From Calorimonas adulescens (lineage in GTDB: Bacteria; Bacillota; Thermoanaerobacteria; Thermoanaerobacterales; UBA4877), in the NCBI RefSeq assembly GCF_008274215.1, contig NZ_VTPS01000005.1, positions 1 through 64,000 of the forward strand: a stretch of DNA of 64,000 bases, written 5' to 3'. This document shows positions 44,597-55,539 of the stretch, piece after piece. How positions within the stretch are numbered: position 1 is the first letter of the stretch; each line of letters opens with the position of its first letter. The translations under genes and the position numbers were made by a program. The notes beneath the pieces were generated by a model, which was not told the DNA's origin, searched no databases, and saw nothing but the letters and a program-made list of their open reading frames with translations.

Positions 44597-46743
44597 GGTG
44601 GATTACCCCTCTTTAAGTTTCTCAGTCTCTCCAATGAAAAAGCCAGGTCAATGCCGGTAAACCTCAGTGCACAGCCTCCTACCCTTCCCAGTACGGCCGT
44701 CTCAATCTCTCTGTCTTCAGCCATGGTAATGAGCGTACACAGCATGTTTTCTTTAACAGTTACTACAATCCTTCCCGGATACTCTGAGAAGAGCTGTACC
44801 ACCCTGTCACCTTCAGGCAAGACAATATCGGCACCACGATTGCCCAAAAGAGCCATCTCCACCAGTGTCACAAAAAGTCCACCGTCAGATACATCGTGGG
44901 CTGCATTTATGATGCCGCATGCTATAAGGTCCCTCAGGAACTTCTGAGTCCTTTTTTCCAGTCTAAGGTCTATAGGATAGAGGGCACCACCATCTATGCC
45001 CATAACACTATGCATAAATTCACTGCCACCCAGCTCGGGCTCGTTTCTACCAAGAAGAACCACAATGTCTCCCTCATCCTTAAATGCTGCATCCATTCGC
45101 TTATTAATGTCCTCTATAAGGCCGGCCATACCAATAAGAGGAGTGGGATACACTGATACGCCTTCAGTCTCATTATAAAAGCTTACATTACCGCTTATCA
45201 CAGGTATGCCGAGGATGTTGCAGGCCTCAACTATTCCTCCTACGGCCTCTTTAAACTGCCAGTATGCCTCGTCCTTCTCCGGGTTGCCAAAATTGAGTCC
45301 ATCCGTTATCCCTATCGGTGTTGCGCCAACGCAGGAGATGTTCCTGGCAGCCTCAGCCACAGCCCTTTTAGCCCCTTCCCTGGGGTCAATGTAACACATA
45401 AGGGAGTTGCAGTCTATACTCAAGGCTATCCCCTTTCTGCTGCCCTTTACCCTGAGCAGGGCAGCATCGCATCCTGGAGGTATTACCGTATCAGTCCTCA
45501 CCATGTGGTCATACTGTTCGTACACCCAGTTCTTGTCTGAAATGTTAAGGTTAGAGAGGACCTTTTCACAGACCTCTCTTATGTTTTCTGTATGCGCAAC
45601 CTCTACATTTTGAACTTCATCTACATAGGCAGGCCTTTTTACCTCTCTGTAATACACGGGGGCTCCGTCGGCCAGGCTTTTTACAGGTAGACTTACCACT
45701 GTCTCTCCCTTGTACATCACTGTATACATCCCATCGTCCGTTACCTCACCTATGACGCTGGACACAAGTCCCCACTTTGCAAATATCCCCTCTACAATAT
45801 CTCTCTTTTCAGGCTCTACTATTATGAGCATCCTCTCCTGGGACTCGGAGATAAGTATCTCTGCAGCCGACATCCCATCCTCTCTCAGAGGCACCCTGTC
45901 CAAATTCAGTATCATGCCGCAGTTGCCGCGCGCTGCCATTTCAGATGAAGAGGATACTATACCTGCCGCTCCCATGTCCTGCATTCCTACTATGGCGTCA
46001 TGCTTCAAAAGCTCGAGACATGCCTCCAAAAGCAGCTTTTCCATAAATGGGTCTGGCACCTGTACTGCTGACCTCTTTTCCTCATTTTCCCTTTCCAGTT
46101 CCTCCGAGGCAAAACTTGCACCACCTATACCATCCCTGCCGGTAGTTGAACCAACCAGCATTACCAGGTTGCCCCTGCCTTTTGCCGCACCTTTTTTGAT
46201 ATCCTTCTGGTCTATTATGCCTACGCACATGGCATTTACCAAAGGATTACCTTTAAATGAATTATTAAAAGAAGTCTCTCCACCCACTGTCGGTATACCC
46301 ACACAGTTGCCGTAATCACCAATACCTTTGATAATATTGGAGATGAGGCGCACTGTGTGCTCGTCATCTGGGTATCCAAACCTCAAAGAGTCTAAGACAG
46401 CTATCGGCCTGGCCCCCATAGCAAATATATCCCTCAATATTCCACCCACACCTGTAGCTGCCCCCTCATAAGGCATAACAGCAGACGGGTGGTTATGGCT
46501 TTCCACCTTCATGACAATGGCCTGGCCATCTCCAATATCCAGTATCCCGGCATTCTCCCCGGGCCCCTGTATCACCCTTTCCCCTTTTGTCGGGAGCAAC
46601 TTTAGCATCTTTTTTGAATATTTATATGCGCAGTGTTCTGACCACATAACCGAGTACAGGGCAAGCTCCGTCTCATTGGGCTCTCTTCCTATCTGCTCAA
46701 CTATGAGATCATACTCTTTCCGAGTAAGGCCCATCAGGTTCAT
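44590..46743 (-). CDS. purL: Phosphoribosylformylglycinamidine synthase subunit PurL (small type)
   Basis: PurL is the synthetase subunit of the PurLQS complex (FGAR to FGAM). Its 717 residues match the small type that needs separate PurQ and PurS. Motifs: [17 protein letters not shown] near 28, [19 protein letters not shown] near 80, and [19 protein letters not shown] near 155. It overlaps purQ by 4 nt and purF by 7. Copies at 46406 (Ala-Arg-Pro) and 46519 (Gly-Gln-Ala). Confidence 0.98.
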   Translation of the reverse strand: MNLMGLTRKEYDLIVEQIGREPNETELALYSVMWSEHCAYKYSKKMLKLLPTKGERVIQGPGENAGILDIGDGQAIVMKVESHNHPSAVMPYEGAATGVGGILRDIFAMGARPIAVLDSLRFGYPDDEHTVRLISNIIKGIGDYGNCVGIPTVGGETSFNNSFKGNPLVNAMCVGIIDQKDIKKGAAKGRGNLVMLVGSTTGRDGIGGASFASEELERENEEKRSAVQVPDPFMEKLLLEACLELLKHDAIVGMQDMGAAGIVSSSSEMAARGNCGMILNLDRVPLREDGMSAAEILISESQERMLIIVEPEKRDIVEGIFAKWGLVSSVIGEVTDDGMYTVMYKGETVVSLPVKSLADGAPVYYREVKRPAYVDEVQNVEVAHTENIREVCEKVLSNLNISDKNWVYEQYDHMVRTDTVIPPGCDAALLRVKGSRKGIALSIDCNSLMCYIDPREGAKRAVAEAARNISCVGATPIGITDGLNFGNPEKDEAYWQFKEAVGGIVEACNILGIPVISGNVSFYNETEGVSVYPTPLIGMAGLIEDINKRMDAAFKDEGDIVVLLGRNEPELGGSEFMHSVMGIDGGALYPIDLRLEKRTQKFLRDLIACGIINAAHDVSDGGLFVTLVEMALLGNRGADIVLPEGDRVVQLFSEYPGRIVVTVKENMLCTLITMAEDREIETAVLGRVGGCALRFTGIDLAFSLERLRNLKRGNPPC

Positions 46744-47405
46744 ATCCTCACCCCCAGCGAATTTAAGGCTGACATAAATATATAAAGTCCATCGGTTGCA
46801 CCCAGTATCTCCTCAGAGCATCTCTCAGGATGAGGCATCATACCAAGGACATTACCTTTCCTGTTTATTATGCCGGCTATACGGTCCATAGAACCATTGA
46901 CATCCTCTGTATACTTAAATACGATTTGATTATTCTCATAAAGGCTCTTAAGGGTATCACTATCTGCATAATAATTGCCCTCTGCGTGGGCTATGGGCAT
47001 CCGTAACACTTTCCCCTTGAGCCCCCTTGTAAATACGGTTTCCTGCTCCACCGTCACATCAACCCATCGGCATATAAACTTCATACTGGTATTTCTTAAA
47101 AGCACACCAGGCAAAAGCCCAGCCTCACAGAGAACCTGAAACCCATTGCATATTCCTACAAGTAACCCACCATCGTCTGCAAACCTCCTGACATCCTTCA
47201 TTATGGGTGACAGAGCAGCCATAGCCCCAGGCCTCAGATAGTCCCCGTACGAAAAGCCCCCTGGAAGGACCAGGAGATCTACATCAGGCAGTCTCTCTTC
47301 CTTGTGCCATATATAGACCGTGTCAATACCTGCAACGTCATTTAGTACATGAAAGCAGTCGCTGTCGCAGTTAGACCCGGGGAAGACCACCACTCCAGCT
47401 TTCAT
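46740..47405 (-). CDS. purQ: FGAM synthase glutaminase subunit PurQ
   Basis: PurQ supplies ammonia from glutamine to PurL. The 221 residues are a class I glutaminase with [18 protein letters not shown] near 47, the nucleophile Cys in GICNGFQVL near 83 and the His/Glu pair in [11 protein letters not shown] near 191. Overlaps purS by 4 nt. Confidence 0.98.
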   Translation of the reverse strand: MKAGVVVFPGSNCDSDCFHVLNDVAGIDTVYIWHKEERLPDVDLLVLPGGFSYGDYLRPGAMAALSPIMKDVRRFADDGGLLVGICNGFQVLCEAGLLPGVLLRNTSMKFICRWVDVTVEQETVFTRGLKGKVLRMPIAHAEGNYYADSDTLKSLYENNQIVFKYTEDVNGSMDRIAGIINRKGNVLGMMPHPERCSEEILGATDGLYIFMSALNSLGVRI

Positions 47406-47650
47406 CTTGACACCTCCATGTCGTAGGAGTACTCTTCTATGACAGGATTTACCAGGAGCTTTTCACATATTGCCCTCACCGTATCGTTGGCCCTGTCAAT
47501 GTCATCACCGCCTATACTGACCTCGATATGTTTTCCTATCCTTACATCCTCCACATCATAGCCAAGACCTTTAAGTGAATTCTTAACGGCCTGGCCCTGG
47601 GGGTCCAAGACCCCCTTCTTCAGACTTATCCTTATATTAGCCTTTATCAT
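47402..47650 (-). CDS. purS: FGAM synthase subunit PurS
   Basis: PurS is the small bridging subunit between PurL and PurQ. The 82 residues include [16 protein letters not shown] near 11 and the typical Gly-Tyr-Asp-Val segment. The palindrome copy at 47588 lies in the most conserved stretch (Gly-Gln-Ala). Overlaps purC and purQ by 4 nt each. Confidence 0.96.
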   Translation of the reverse strand: MIKANIRISLKKGVLDPQGQAVKNSLKGLGYDVEDVRIGKHIEVSIGGDDIDRANDTVRAICEKLLVNPVIEEYSYDMEVSR

Positions 47651-48354
47651 AGCACACTCTCCCCTGTAAGCCTCTTTAATATCTCATTGTAAGCCTCTTC
47701 AACACCGCCCAGATCCCTTCTGAACCTGTCCTTGTCAAGTTTTTCCATGGTGTTCTTATCCCAGAACCTGCATGTATCGGGAGAAATCTCATCAGCCAGA
47801 ATTACTTCCCCATGATACCTTCCAAACTCCAGCTTGAAGTCGGCCAGTATGATATCCTTATGCAGAAGGTAGTTTGAGAGCACCTCGTTCACTTTTAAAG
47901 CCATACCTCTTATTGCAGCCATTTCCGCATCAGTGGCCAGGCCCAGAGCCCTTATGTGGTCGTCATTTATCATGGGATCACCAAGCTCATCGCTCTTGTA
48001 TGAATACTCTATAACGGGAAATGGAAACTTTATCCCTTCATCAAGCCCCAGCCTCTTTGCTATACTTCCTGCGGAATAGTTCCTCACTATTACCTCTACC
48101 GGTACTATCTCCACTCTTTTTACAAGCATTTCCCTCCCCGAGAGCAGCCTTATAAAGTGTGTAGCCACTCCATTTTCCTCTAACAACTTAAAAAAGTGGG
48201 CCGATACCTTGTTGTTCACTATGCCCTTGGACACTATAGTGCCCCTCTTCACACCATTAAAGGCAGTGGCATCATCCTTATACTCCACCATAAGCTCATC
48301 AGGATTGTCGGTTGAATAGACCTTTTTGGCCTTTCCTTCATATAACAGCTCCAT
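47647..48354 (-). CDS. purC: SAICAR synthetase PurC
   Basis: PurC adds aspartate to CAIR. The 235 residues show [13 protein letters not shown] near 3, [13 protein letters not shown] near 88, DFKLEFGR near 177 and [12 protein letters not shown] near 192. The palindrome copy at 47935 gives Gly-Leu-Ala. It is 105 nt downstream of purE. Confidence 0.98.
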   Translation of the reverse strand: MELLYEGKAKKVYSTDNPDELMVEYKDDATAFNGVKRGTIVSKGIVNNKVSAHFFKLLEENGVATHFIRLLSGREMLVKRVEIVPVEVIVRNYSAGSIAKRLGLDEGIKFPFPVIEYSYKSDELGDPMINDDHIRALGLATDAEMAAIRGMALKVNEVLSNYLLHKDIILADFKLEFGRYHGEVILADEISPDTCRFWDKNTMEKLDKDRFRRDLGGVEEAYNEILKRLTGESVL

Positions 48355-48459
48355 TTTTCCTCCTCCTTATCAGATATTTGCGCCTTTTTATCTCCACAGT
48401 CAAATCAAACCCATCCAATACCGCTTTCTTTGACATCAGAATAGAGTCCAAAATCACAA

Positions 48460-48927
48460 CTATGACAGCACCTTTTTCCTCATCTCTTCCCTGTACCTCT
48501 TCAGTGCTTCTCCCACCTCGCTGTTACCCAGTGCAATAATCTCAGCCGCCAGCAAGGCTGCATTCTCCGCATTGTCTATACCTACCGTAGCAACAGGCAC
48601 CCCCTTCGGCATCTCCACTATAGATAATAAAGAAACCATACCGTCTAAGGGTACAGACTTTATAGGTACACCTATAACTGGTATGGTCGTATGGGATGCT
48701 ATTACACCGGCTAAATGAGCAGCCTTGCCCGCTGCCGCAATAATACAGTCATATTCCCCTTCGGAAGCTATTGCAAAATCCCTTACCTCTTCCGGAGTCC
48801 TGTGGGCAGATAATACCTTTACATCGCAGGAAATACCCATTTTCTCCAAAATCTTAAGGCCTCCATCTATTTTCGGCAGGTCTGACCTGCTCCCAACAAT
48901 AAAGGCAATCTTCTTAAACACGAACAT
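48460..48927 (-). CDS. purE: N5-carboxyaminoimidazole ribonucleotide mutase PurE
   Basis: PurE makes CAIR. The 155 residues carry the family motifs GSRSDLPKI near 12, LSAHRTPEEV near 39 and AAAGKAAHLAGV near 64. It is the first gene of the operon and follows the riboswitch terminator; GGAGGAGGA abuts the ATG, and the GTG two codons later is an alternative start with better spacing. No purK is in the window. Confidence 0.97.
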   Translation of the reverse strand: MFVFKKIAFIVGSRSDLPKIDGGLKILEKMGISCDVKVLSAHRTPEEVRDFAIASEGEYDCIIAAAGKAAHLAGVIASHTTIPVIGVPIKSVPLDGMVSLLSIVEMPKGVPVATVGIDNAENAALLAAEIIALGNSEVGEALKRYREEMRKKVLS

Positions 48928-48940
48928 TCCTCCTCCAACA

Positions 48941-48982
48941 AAAATAGCCCTTAAGGGCGTATAACACCCCCAAGGGCCTATA
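48941..48982 (-). terminator. Riboswitch-controlled terminator before purE
   Basis: On the minus strand ATAGGCCCTT pairs with AAGGGCTAT (one bulge) around an inner GC-rich loop, followed by TTTTTG and then the purE ribosome site. It is the expression platform of the guanine riboswitch. Confidence 0.8.
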
Positions 48983-49005
48983 TTCTCACAGGCTCTTTAA
49001 AGTGT

Positions 49006-49082
49006 TACACCCATAGCCAGGGAAGTTTACGGCTTCCCGGTAGAGACCCCTGAACCATATTATCAGGGTTATATGAGTGCAT
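49006..49082 (-). ncRNA. Guanine-sensing purine riboswitch aptamer
   Basis: The minus strand contains the purine aptamer landmarks: P1 strand with CTCATATAA, the stem CCCTGATAATATGGTTCAGGG, GTCTCTACCGGG, and the closing CTATGGGTG. The discriminating base in GGCTATGG is C, which marks guanine rather than adenine. Guanine binding would favour the downstream terminator and switch off the purE operon. Confidence 0.93.
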
Positions 49083-49257
49083 TGAATTGAGATATCTATA
49101 TATTAACAGATGAATATCTCACTGTCAAGAGATTATACGAATAATTTTATTCATGCATCATATAACGTTCGTATTTTATGCAAATATTATGCTTTACTAT
49201 AGATGTGTTCAGAAATATATTAAGGTGTTAAGTTAGTATTTTATATGCTAATATTTA

Positions 49258-52200
49258 TTAATATATATCAGCAACCTCCATCAATCTCTTTAACATAGTA
49301 ACCGCCTGTGCTCTGGTAGCAATTTGATCTGGACCAAACATATTCTGCGGTAGACCATTGACTATACCTAAATTATAGACATTATTTACTGCCTCCAAAG
49401 CCCATGCACTGATCTTATCCTTATCATTAAACTCTGCCAAAGCCTTTTCAAGTTGCTTGCCTGTTGCATATTTATATGCCCTAAATATCATTAACGCCAT
49501 TTCTTCTCTAGTGATGTTTTTGTTCGGCATAAAGTGTTTATCGTCTATACCTGTTATTATACCCGCTTTATATGCTGCGCTTATATCACTGTAATACCAT
49601 GCGTTACTGGATACATCCTCAAAACGTGCTTGTGTAGAATCGTCGTCCAATTTTAAAGTCCTGACCAATAATGATGCAAACTGAGCTCGTGTGATACTCC
49701 GGTCTGGAGCAAAATTAGCCTCATCTATGCCCATAGCTATGTGTCTAGCTGCCATTATTTTTATATCATTTTGTGCCCAATGATTTACAGTATCGGCAAA
49801 TGTTTTATCGTATTCCATAACCACGTATTTGCTAAAGTGGGTTGTTTTGAAAATAATACTGTCCTCATCAACCACTTTACCACCAATATACACGAACTTA
49901 CCCGCATCATCTATATAATATACTCCAAGTAGATCCCTGTTTGCACCACTGCCATTATATCTTATTTTCACCGTAACCGGATGATTATTAAAATTGACTT
50001 TGCTGCTCTCATTATTATTTACGACCTCCAGGTTGATATCATATACATCCGAAGCAGCTTTATAACCTTTAAGGTCTTCCTTAATTTCAGCTTCTTTAAG
50101 CGGTTGAGAGCTTACTTTTACATGGAGAATTGCAAATTCATCCATGTTCTTAAGTTCATCTAAAGGAAGTTCAATATCAACATTTTCTCCTTTTATTGAT
50201 AGTGTGTCATTATTAATATTCATTATATCTCTCAGGTTTATATTTACTTCATTACCTGTAGAAATACTAACGCTAGAATCAACAATATCTGCGATTGGTG
50301 TATTATGATCATTGTCATTGCCTCTGTCCCTATTTTTCCCACCACCACTTGATGTATGTGTGATTGTAACTATGCAACTATCTGTCTTATCACCATCTAC
50401 AGTGGTAACAGTTATTGTTGCTGTGCCTTCTGATACTGCTGTTACTGTACCGTCCTCACCAACTGTTGCTACAGCTCCATTGCTTGATGACCAGGTCACT
50501 CTCTTATCTGTTGCATTCTCAGGCTCTACTGTGGCTATAAGCTTATATGTCTCTCCAACCTTCAGATCTAAGGTCTCTTTGTCTAAGGTTACACCTGTTA
50601 CCGGTACTGTAGTTGGTGCAGATATTGTAATTTCTCTTGTATCTCTGACCCTAATTCTCTGACCACCACTGAATCCACTAGGGAATCCAACAGCTGTTAA
50701 ATAGTCACCCACCTTTAATTCCGGTAATGGTCCACTTTGATTTATGATATATCCGTCCACAAAGACCAGAGCCTGGCCACTGCCATCATCAATATAGAAT
50801 GATGTATCGTTGTACCATTGTTTCAAATATCCTGAGGTCTTTATAAGTTTACCCTGGTTTTCAGGTTTAGATGCGTCTCCCGTCTTAATCTCTTTCGGCA
50901 GTAGAGGATCTGTATGGCCAACCTTAATAACATCAACATTATATTTATCAAATGTCAGTTCGTCATTGTTTTCAAATACTGTCCTTCTACCGTATACCCT
51001 TACAATATCCCCTGGTTCAAGTTCAGCATTTTCAGGCACTTCATTAAATGCCATTATTCCACCTGTCTCATCCTGTAGATAAAAGGCATCAAAGAATACT
51101 CCAGCACCACTTGTAACAACTCCTCTGACCACACCATAAGTTCCTTCAGGCTTATTACGAAAATCGCCAATAGGTGTAAGTGTAATATCATTCTTAGCCA
51201 GCCAGTTAAGCAGGTTTAGTGTAAGCAGCTCATTGTCACTGCCAGAACCATATTCATAATTTGAGAAGAAACCTCTACCCGTAACTGCAATGCGGCCATT
51301 TCCTATTTCCTGCACGGCCAATATTGGCATTTTTGAAGGATCGCTATATTTGTATGTGGTATCACTGGTATATCCTACCTGGTCAGTCTGATAGCTTGTC
51401 GGGTTTGCATAAGCCAAGATTGTAACGCCATCATCGTTTGTTAACTCTTGATTGTTTCTATCCACCAGAGAAGCTCCACTGAAATACCTTAGATTCTGGA
51501 CACGGTCAACGCACATATTTATCTCATTATCCTCTCTCGGGAAGTTCTGTATCAGAACCGCCCATGGAGATTTGTCTCCTTGATATTGCCTTGATGAATC
51601 ATTTTCGTATATGTCGTCGAAGTTAATATGAATATTTGCACCTATATTATCAAGTAAAGGATTGCTTACTGTAGGATCATTGTTGTTACTCCCTTTACCA
51701 GTGTAAAATAAACCTCCACCATTTTTAACAAAGTCAGAAACATATTGCATTTCTTCATTGGTAAGGTAATTAACAGAACCAATTGGCTGAGTCATAATAA
51801 GAACATCTATATTATTCAAAGAATCAACAGTGAATTTGGAAGTATTCTGTACCACTGTAAAACCTGCTTGCCTTAGTTGATCCTGAAGCTCTGTCAGGTT
51901 GCCATTAGCATAATCATTGTTATGACCCATGTCTATCATAACTGTTATTCCAAGAGGTTCGTTTACTTTTAAAACAACACTGGCCTGATTATCCGAATCA
52001 TTATCACCTGAAGGAGCATTTAGTATTTTAGCTATTATAGTTATAGAACCGGCTACATCAGGTGTATATTTTAAAGTTGCAGTAGCATTACCTTTAGGTG
52101 ATATTGAAGGTACAGTTACAGTACCTATTAAATTTTCATCAGATACAGAGTTTTTGTAAAAAGCAACCTCAATATTGTTTATGGTTTCTACACCCAGGTT

Positions 52201-55200
52201 TGAAAGTCCTGCAGATAATGTTACCTCTGTATCTACAATACACTGTTCAGGTGAAGTCCCTAATCCCACCATCTTTAAGTCAACCGGCACTTCTGGTGTC
52301 CAGAATGGGGCGGAATATGCCCTCTGCCCGTCTTCTTGGGTTACCTTTATAACATACCAGTTATGTCCTGTAGAATCTATAGTGAACTCTCCTTCATAGC
52401 TTGTACCAGCGGGGTCAATACTTTCGATAGTCTTACCGGTATTGGTAATCAACTCTATGTTCTTAATTTCATCATTTGTCTTAAAATTAGTCTTCTTAAC
52501 CCAGTCGTAGGAATCATCTTCCTGAACATCATCCCAGACCTTTACTTTAAAATTTATTTTCCCATCGGACGGAAGTTCACTGCCCATTGGATAACCATTG
52601 GCTGTCACTTCTAACCTGAGGTTGGGGTCTTCAACCATGTATACCCTCATATTCTTCATGGCATCAAGAAGTGAATCTGGGGTCAATCTGTCTGCCAGCA
52701 CAACAGTCCTTCTTGGGGTCTGACCCCACGTAGCATCGTGATTGTCCTCGCCAAATGTCGGCGCCACATGCCAGCCTATGTCCAGTGCTTTATAGTAAAT
52801 ATAATCTGTGTTGACATAAGAATACTCTCCGGAGCCGTTGCCTACCTCCATTATGGAAAAAAGCTTGTCTACATCCGGCTGATAAGGTACAAATCCCCCA
52901 AAAGAACCTTCAGGCATTCCGGGGTGGTTAAATTGTGCCACGGCTTCCGGATGAGTCAAAACCCAGGCATAAAACTTTTGAAGGTCCTGGTAAGCCCCAC
53001 CCTCCTGAATTCTATCTATAAAATTCTCTGTCCCCAGCACGTTTGAATGTCCCCATGTAGTTGACGTCATTTCAAATGACGGGAATACAACAAAGTTTCC
53101 ACTTTTTATTTCAGGATTATTGGTGTACTCACTTGACAGCTGCTTTTCCAATTGCCAGTCGTTTCCACCCTTTCTTTCAAAAAGAGTGCTGCTGCCAGGT
53201 GCATTGACACTGTCATTGGGTCTTAATGAAGGATCTATATCATGGGAATGTTCTGAAAAAGTAAACCAATCGTAGTTGTGGGCTATTGCAGCCTTAAGCG
53301 CATCTTCCGGGTTACCTCTTGCATCATGGGAAATTTCAGTATGGTTGTGGGTTGTGCCGACAAAATGCTGGAGAGCTCCCTCCTCCATAATAGTGAATTC
53401 CCATGTAATGCTGCTCTCGTTGCCTCTCAAATCCTTTACGGATAAACTGACAGTATGTTTTCCCATATTAAGGTCGCTTTCAGGCTCATATTTTAGATTG
53501 CCATTTTTAAAAGTTGCGTCCGGCTTAATATCATTTTCGTCAAGAGTGAACACTATGCTACTTTCATCAATACCCGAAGGGTCTGTTACCGTTGCTGATA
53601 TTATAGGACGGGCTGAAAATATCACACTGTCCTCAACAGGTAAAATATTAGATATAGACGGTCCTGTAGTATCCGCTGTTATATTTATACTGTATGCCCC
53701 GGTCTCAGGTTTTCTGGCTGTGTTTTTCCCGTCACTTGCCTCTATATAATACTCAATACCTGATGTAGTTATAACTTCACCTGGTATTATTGCTGTATAA
53801 TTGGTACCGGTTGCTGTCATGTCTATGGATGTGAAATCCTGACTATCTTTTACGCGATAATACAACTTTGCTGTCGGGATATTAAGGTCATCGGTAATCA
53901 CTGCATTTATAGTTATATCAGTTCCCGCCTCTCCCTCTGTAACAGGGGTATGAGTTATTACGGGTGGGGTTGTATCTTCCGGCGGTGCACCAATCGCCAG
54001 GTCTCCAGGAACCCTTATTTTTATTTCATATGTGTCTTTGTATATTGCAGGTATGCCATAGACTGTTACATAATTACCTACTGCTATAAAATCAGGTAAT
54101 GTAAATTTAGGTTGATTGTATATCTGAACCCTGTTTTCTCCCCTGGAATCTGTAACATAAAAATTAGTGCCGGAAATGCTGTCCACCTTTACATTTTGTA
54201 CCTCAACCAATGTACCTTGAATTTTAGTATCCTTGACCTGGTCCAATGTAATAACATGGGGTGTTGGTAGTTGTACACCCTGTTGTAATATTTCAACACC
54301 ATTGCCGGAAAAACTCAACTCTCTTTCTCCATTGTATGTGGTCATTTTACCGGTAACCCTCAGCCTATAACCCAGGTCAAAGCTGCTGTTTGCACCATAA
54401 ATCAATACTCCCGAGGTATCATCTTGAATATATGCGTTACTTGTGCCAAATTTTGCAGTTATAATTCCCTCGACAGTGACATTATCGGTATTGTCCGGTA
54501 ACGATTTAGCTTCAAGTATTGATATGGTGCCTCTGTTTATAGGCACATTTATCAGACTGCTCTCGGTGGTATCCTTACCGTCAGAGGCCACTATTTTGAA
54601 TGATGAGGTGATAGAGCCTACTGTAAAACCGGCTGTATACGTCGTACCATTGTAGACAGCCATGCTTACAGTAGAAAACTCCTGGGCGCTATCGTTTTTA
54701 TAGTATACCCATGCCTCAACCGTATCATCACTATCTATATCAGATATGTCAGCAAAGATAGAAATATTACTGTTGGGCTCTGGTTTCTCCGGTGTAAAAT
54801 TTATATTTTCTATAGATGGTCTATTATTGGAAGGCGGATTTGGACCTTCGGATGGTTCTTTTGGCGATTGGCTGTTTTGCGGTTCAGGTGCTCCGGTAAC
54901 AAAATCTGCTTTATTATCTTCCGTATCCCATCCGTTGCCGTTATTTTTTCCATCAGCAGTTGGATCTGAACCATCATTGGCTCTACGCTGAACACTGGTT
55001 GTATTGGATGGGGAACTGGTTGGACCCGAGCCTTCATAATCATTAGCGCCTCCATAGCCAACAAAATCAACAACATCCTCATCTGATTTACCTGTAATTG
55101 GTTGCGTATTTTTAACCAGAGCGACTTTGCCTTTTGTGCCCGACATATTTATGCTGCCAGCAGCATCTGGAGTTGGCAGTGCATCTCCGGCAGAACCACC

Positions 55201-55539
55201 AGATTCCTGCACCAGATAATAACCGTGTGATGCTATTGTGCCGCTAAGTACTGTTACATTCCACGAAGTTCCAGTTGCAGAAGCATACTGAACAGACCAG
55301 CCATCAAGTGAAACATCCTCTCCAGTTGGATTATAAAGCTCTATAAAGTCATTCCTATAAGGGACTTCAGAGATTCCACCTCCTCCATAAACTTCACTTA
55401 TTACAACATGATCAGCGGCTGCTGCCTGTACATTATTTGAAGCAAAGAGGTTAAAAGGCATCATGCTAAATAACATAGCTAATATTAGAATTAAAGAAGC
55501 ATAGAATCTATTACTCCTATTCAGTCTTATGAACATCAT
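49258..55539 (-). CDS. 2,093-residue SLH-anchored multidomain surface protein with a PHP/CehA-like hydrolase domain
   Basis: Order of parts: signal peptide (about 1-41); lamin-tail-like domain (about 43-190, HVVISEVYGGGG, FIELYNPTGEDVSLDGWSVQ); Pro/Ser linker; an OB-fold domain near 340-500; Ig-like segments to 715; a PHP/CehA-like metallohydrolase domain from about 723 (FVGTTHNHTEISHDARG, FSEHSHDID, FNHPGMPEGSFGG, GEDNHDATWG); a CARDB-like domain near 1085; a GATase-like/DUF4350-type domain near 1198 (VMIDMGHNND); two more OB-fold segments near 1466 and 1560; a BIG2 domain near 1643; three SLH repeats from about 1912 to the end. The SLH repeats hold it on the cell wall. It probably hydrolyses a phosphate or other ester outside the cell. 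It stands alone in a region without the palindrome. Confidence 0.88.
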   Translation of the reverse strand: MMFIRLNRSNRFYASLILILAMLFSMMPFNLFASNNVQAAAADHVVISEVYGGGGISEVPYRNDFIELYNPTGEDVSLDGWSVQYASATGTSWNVTVLSGTIASHGYYLVQESGGSAGDALPTPDAAGSINMSGTKGKVALVKNTQPITGKSDEDVVDFVGYGGANDYEGSGPTSSPSNTTSVQRRANDGSDPTADGKNNGNGWDTEDNKADFVTGAPEPQNSQSPKEPSEGPNPPSNNRPSIENINFTPEKPEPNSNISIFADISDIDSDDTVEAWVYYKNDSAQEFSTVSMAVYNGTTYTAGFTVGSITSSFKIVASDGKDTTESSLINVPINRGTISILEAKSLPDNTDNVTVEGIITAKFGTSNAYIQDDTSGVLIYGANSSFDLGYRLRVTGKMTTYNGERELSFSGNGVEILQQGVQLPTPHVITLDQVKDTKIQGTLVEVQNVKVDSISGTNFYVTDSRGENRVQIYNQPKFTLPDFIAVGNYVTVYGIPAIYKDTYEIKIRVPGDLAIGAPPEDTTPPVITHTPVTEGEAGTDITINAVITDDLNIPTAKLYYRVKDSQDFTSIDMTATGTNYTAIIPGEVITTSGIEYYIEASDGKNTARKPETGAYSINITADTTGPSISNILPVEDSVIFSARPIISATVTDPSGIDESSIVFTLDENDIKPDATFKNGNLKYEPESDLNMGKHTVSLSVKDLRGNESSITWEFTIMEEGALQHFVGTTHNHTEISHDARGNPEDALKAAIAHNYDWFTFSEHSHDIDPSLRPNDSVNAPGSSTLFERKGGNDWQLEKQLSSEYTNNPEIKSGNFVVFPSFEMTSTTWGHSNVLGTENFIDRIQEGGAYQDLQKFYAWVLTHPEAVAQFNHPGMPEGSFGGFVPYQPDVDKLFSIMEVGNGSGEYSYVNTDYIYYKALDIGWHVAPTFGEDNHDATWGQTPRRTVVLADRLTPDSLLDAMKNMRVYMVEDPNLRLEVTANGYPMGSELPSDGKINFKVKVWDDVQEDDSYDWVKKTNFKTNDEIKNIELITNTGKTIESIDPAGTSYEGEFTIDSTGHNWYVIKVTQEDGQRAYSAPFWTPEVPVDLKMVGLGTSPEQCIVDTEVTLSAGLSNLGVETINNIEVAFYKNSVSDENLIGTVTVPSISPKGNATATLKYTPDVAGSITIIAKILNAPSGDNDSDNQASVVLKVNEPLGITVMIDMGHNNDYANGNLTELQDQLRQAGFTVVQNTSKFTVDSLNNIDVLIMTQPIGSVNYLTNEEMQYVSDFVKNGGGLFYTGKGSNNNDPTVSNPLLDNIGANIHINFDDIYENDSSRQYQGDKSPWAVLIQNFPREDNEINMCVDRVQNLRYFSGASLVDRNNQELTNDDGVTILAYANPTSYQTDQVGYTSDTTYKYSDPSKMPILAVQEIGNGRIAVTGRGFFSNYEYGSGSDNELLTLNLLNWLAKNDITLTPIGDFRNKPEGTYGVVRGVVTSGAGVFFDAFYLQDETGGIMAFNEVPENAELEPGDIVRVYGRRTVFENNDELTFDKYNVDVIKVGHTDPLLPKEIKTGDASKPENQGKLIKTSGYLKQWYNDTSFYIDDGSGQALVFVDGYIINQSGPLPELKVGDYLTAVGFPSGFSGGQRIRVRDTREITISAPTTVPVTGVTLDKETLDLKVGETYKLIATVEPENATDKRVTWSSSNGAVATVGEDGTVTAVSEGTATITVTTVDGDKTDSCIVTITHTSSGGGKNRDRGNDNDHNTPIADIVDSSVSISTGNEVNINLRDIMNINNDTLSIKGENVDIELPLDELKNMDEFAILHVKVSSQPLKEAEIKEDLKGYKAASDVYDINLEVVNNNESSKVNFNNHPVTVKIRYNGSGANRDLLGVYYIDDAGKFVYIGGKVVDEDSIIFKTTHFSKYVVMEYDKTFADTVNHWAQNDIKIMAARHIAMGIDEANFAPDRSITRAQFASLLVRTLKLDDDSTQARFEDVSSNAWYYSDISAAYKAGIITGIDDKHFMPNKNITREEMALMIFRAYKYATGKQLEKALAEFNDKDKISAWALEAVNNVYNLGIVNGLPQNMFGPDQIATRAQAVTMLKRLMEVADIY

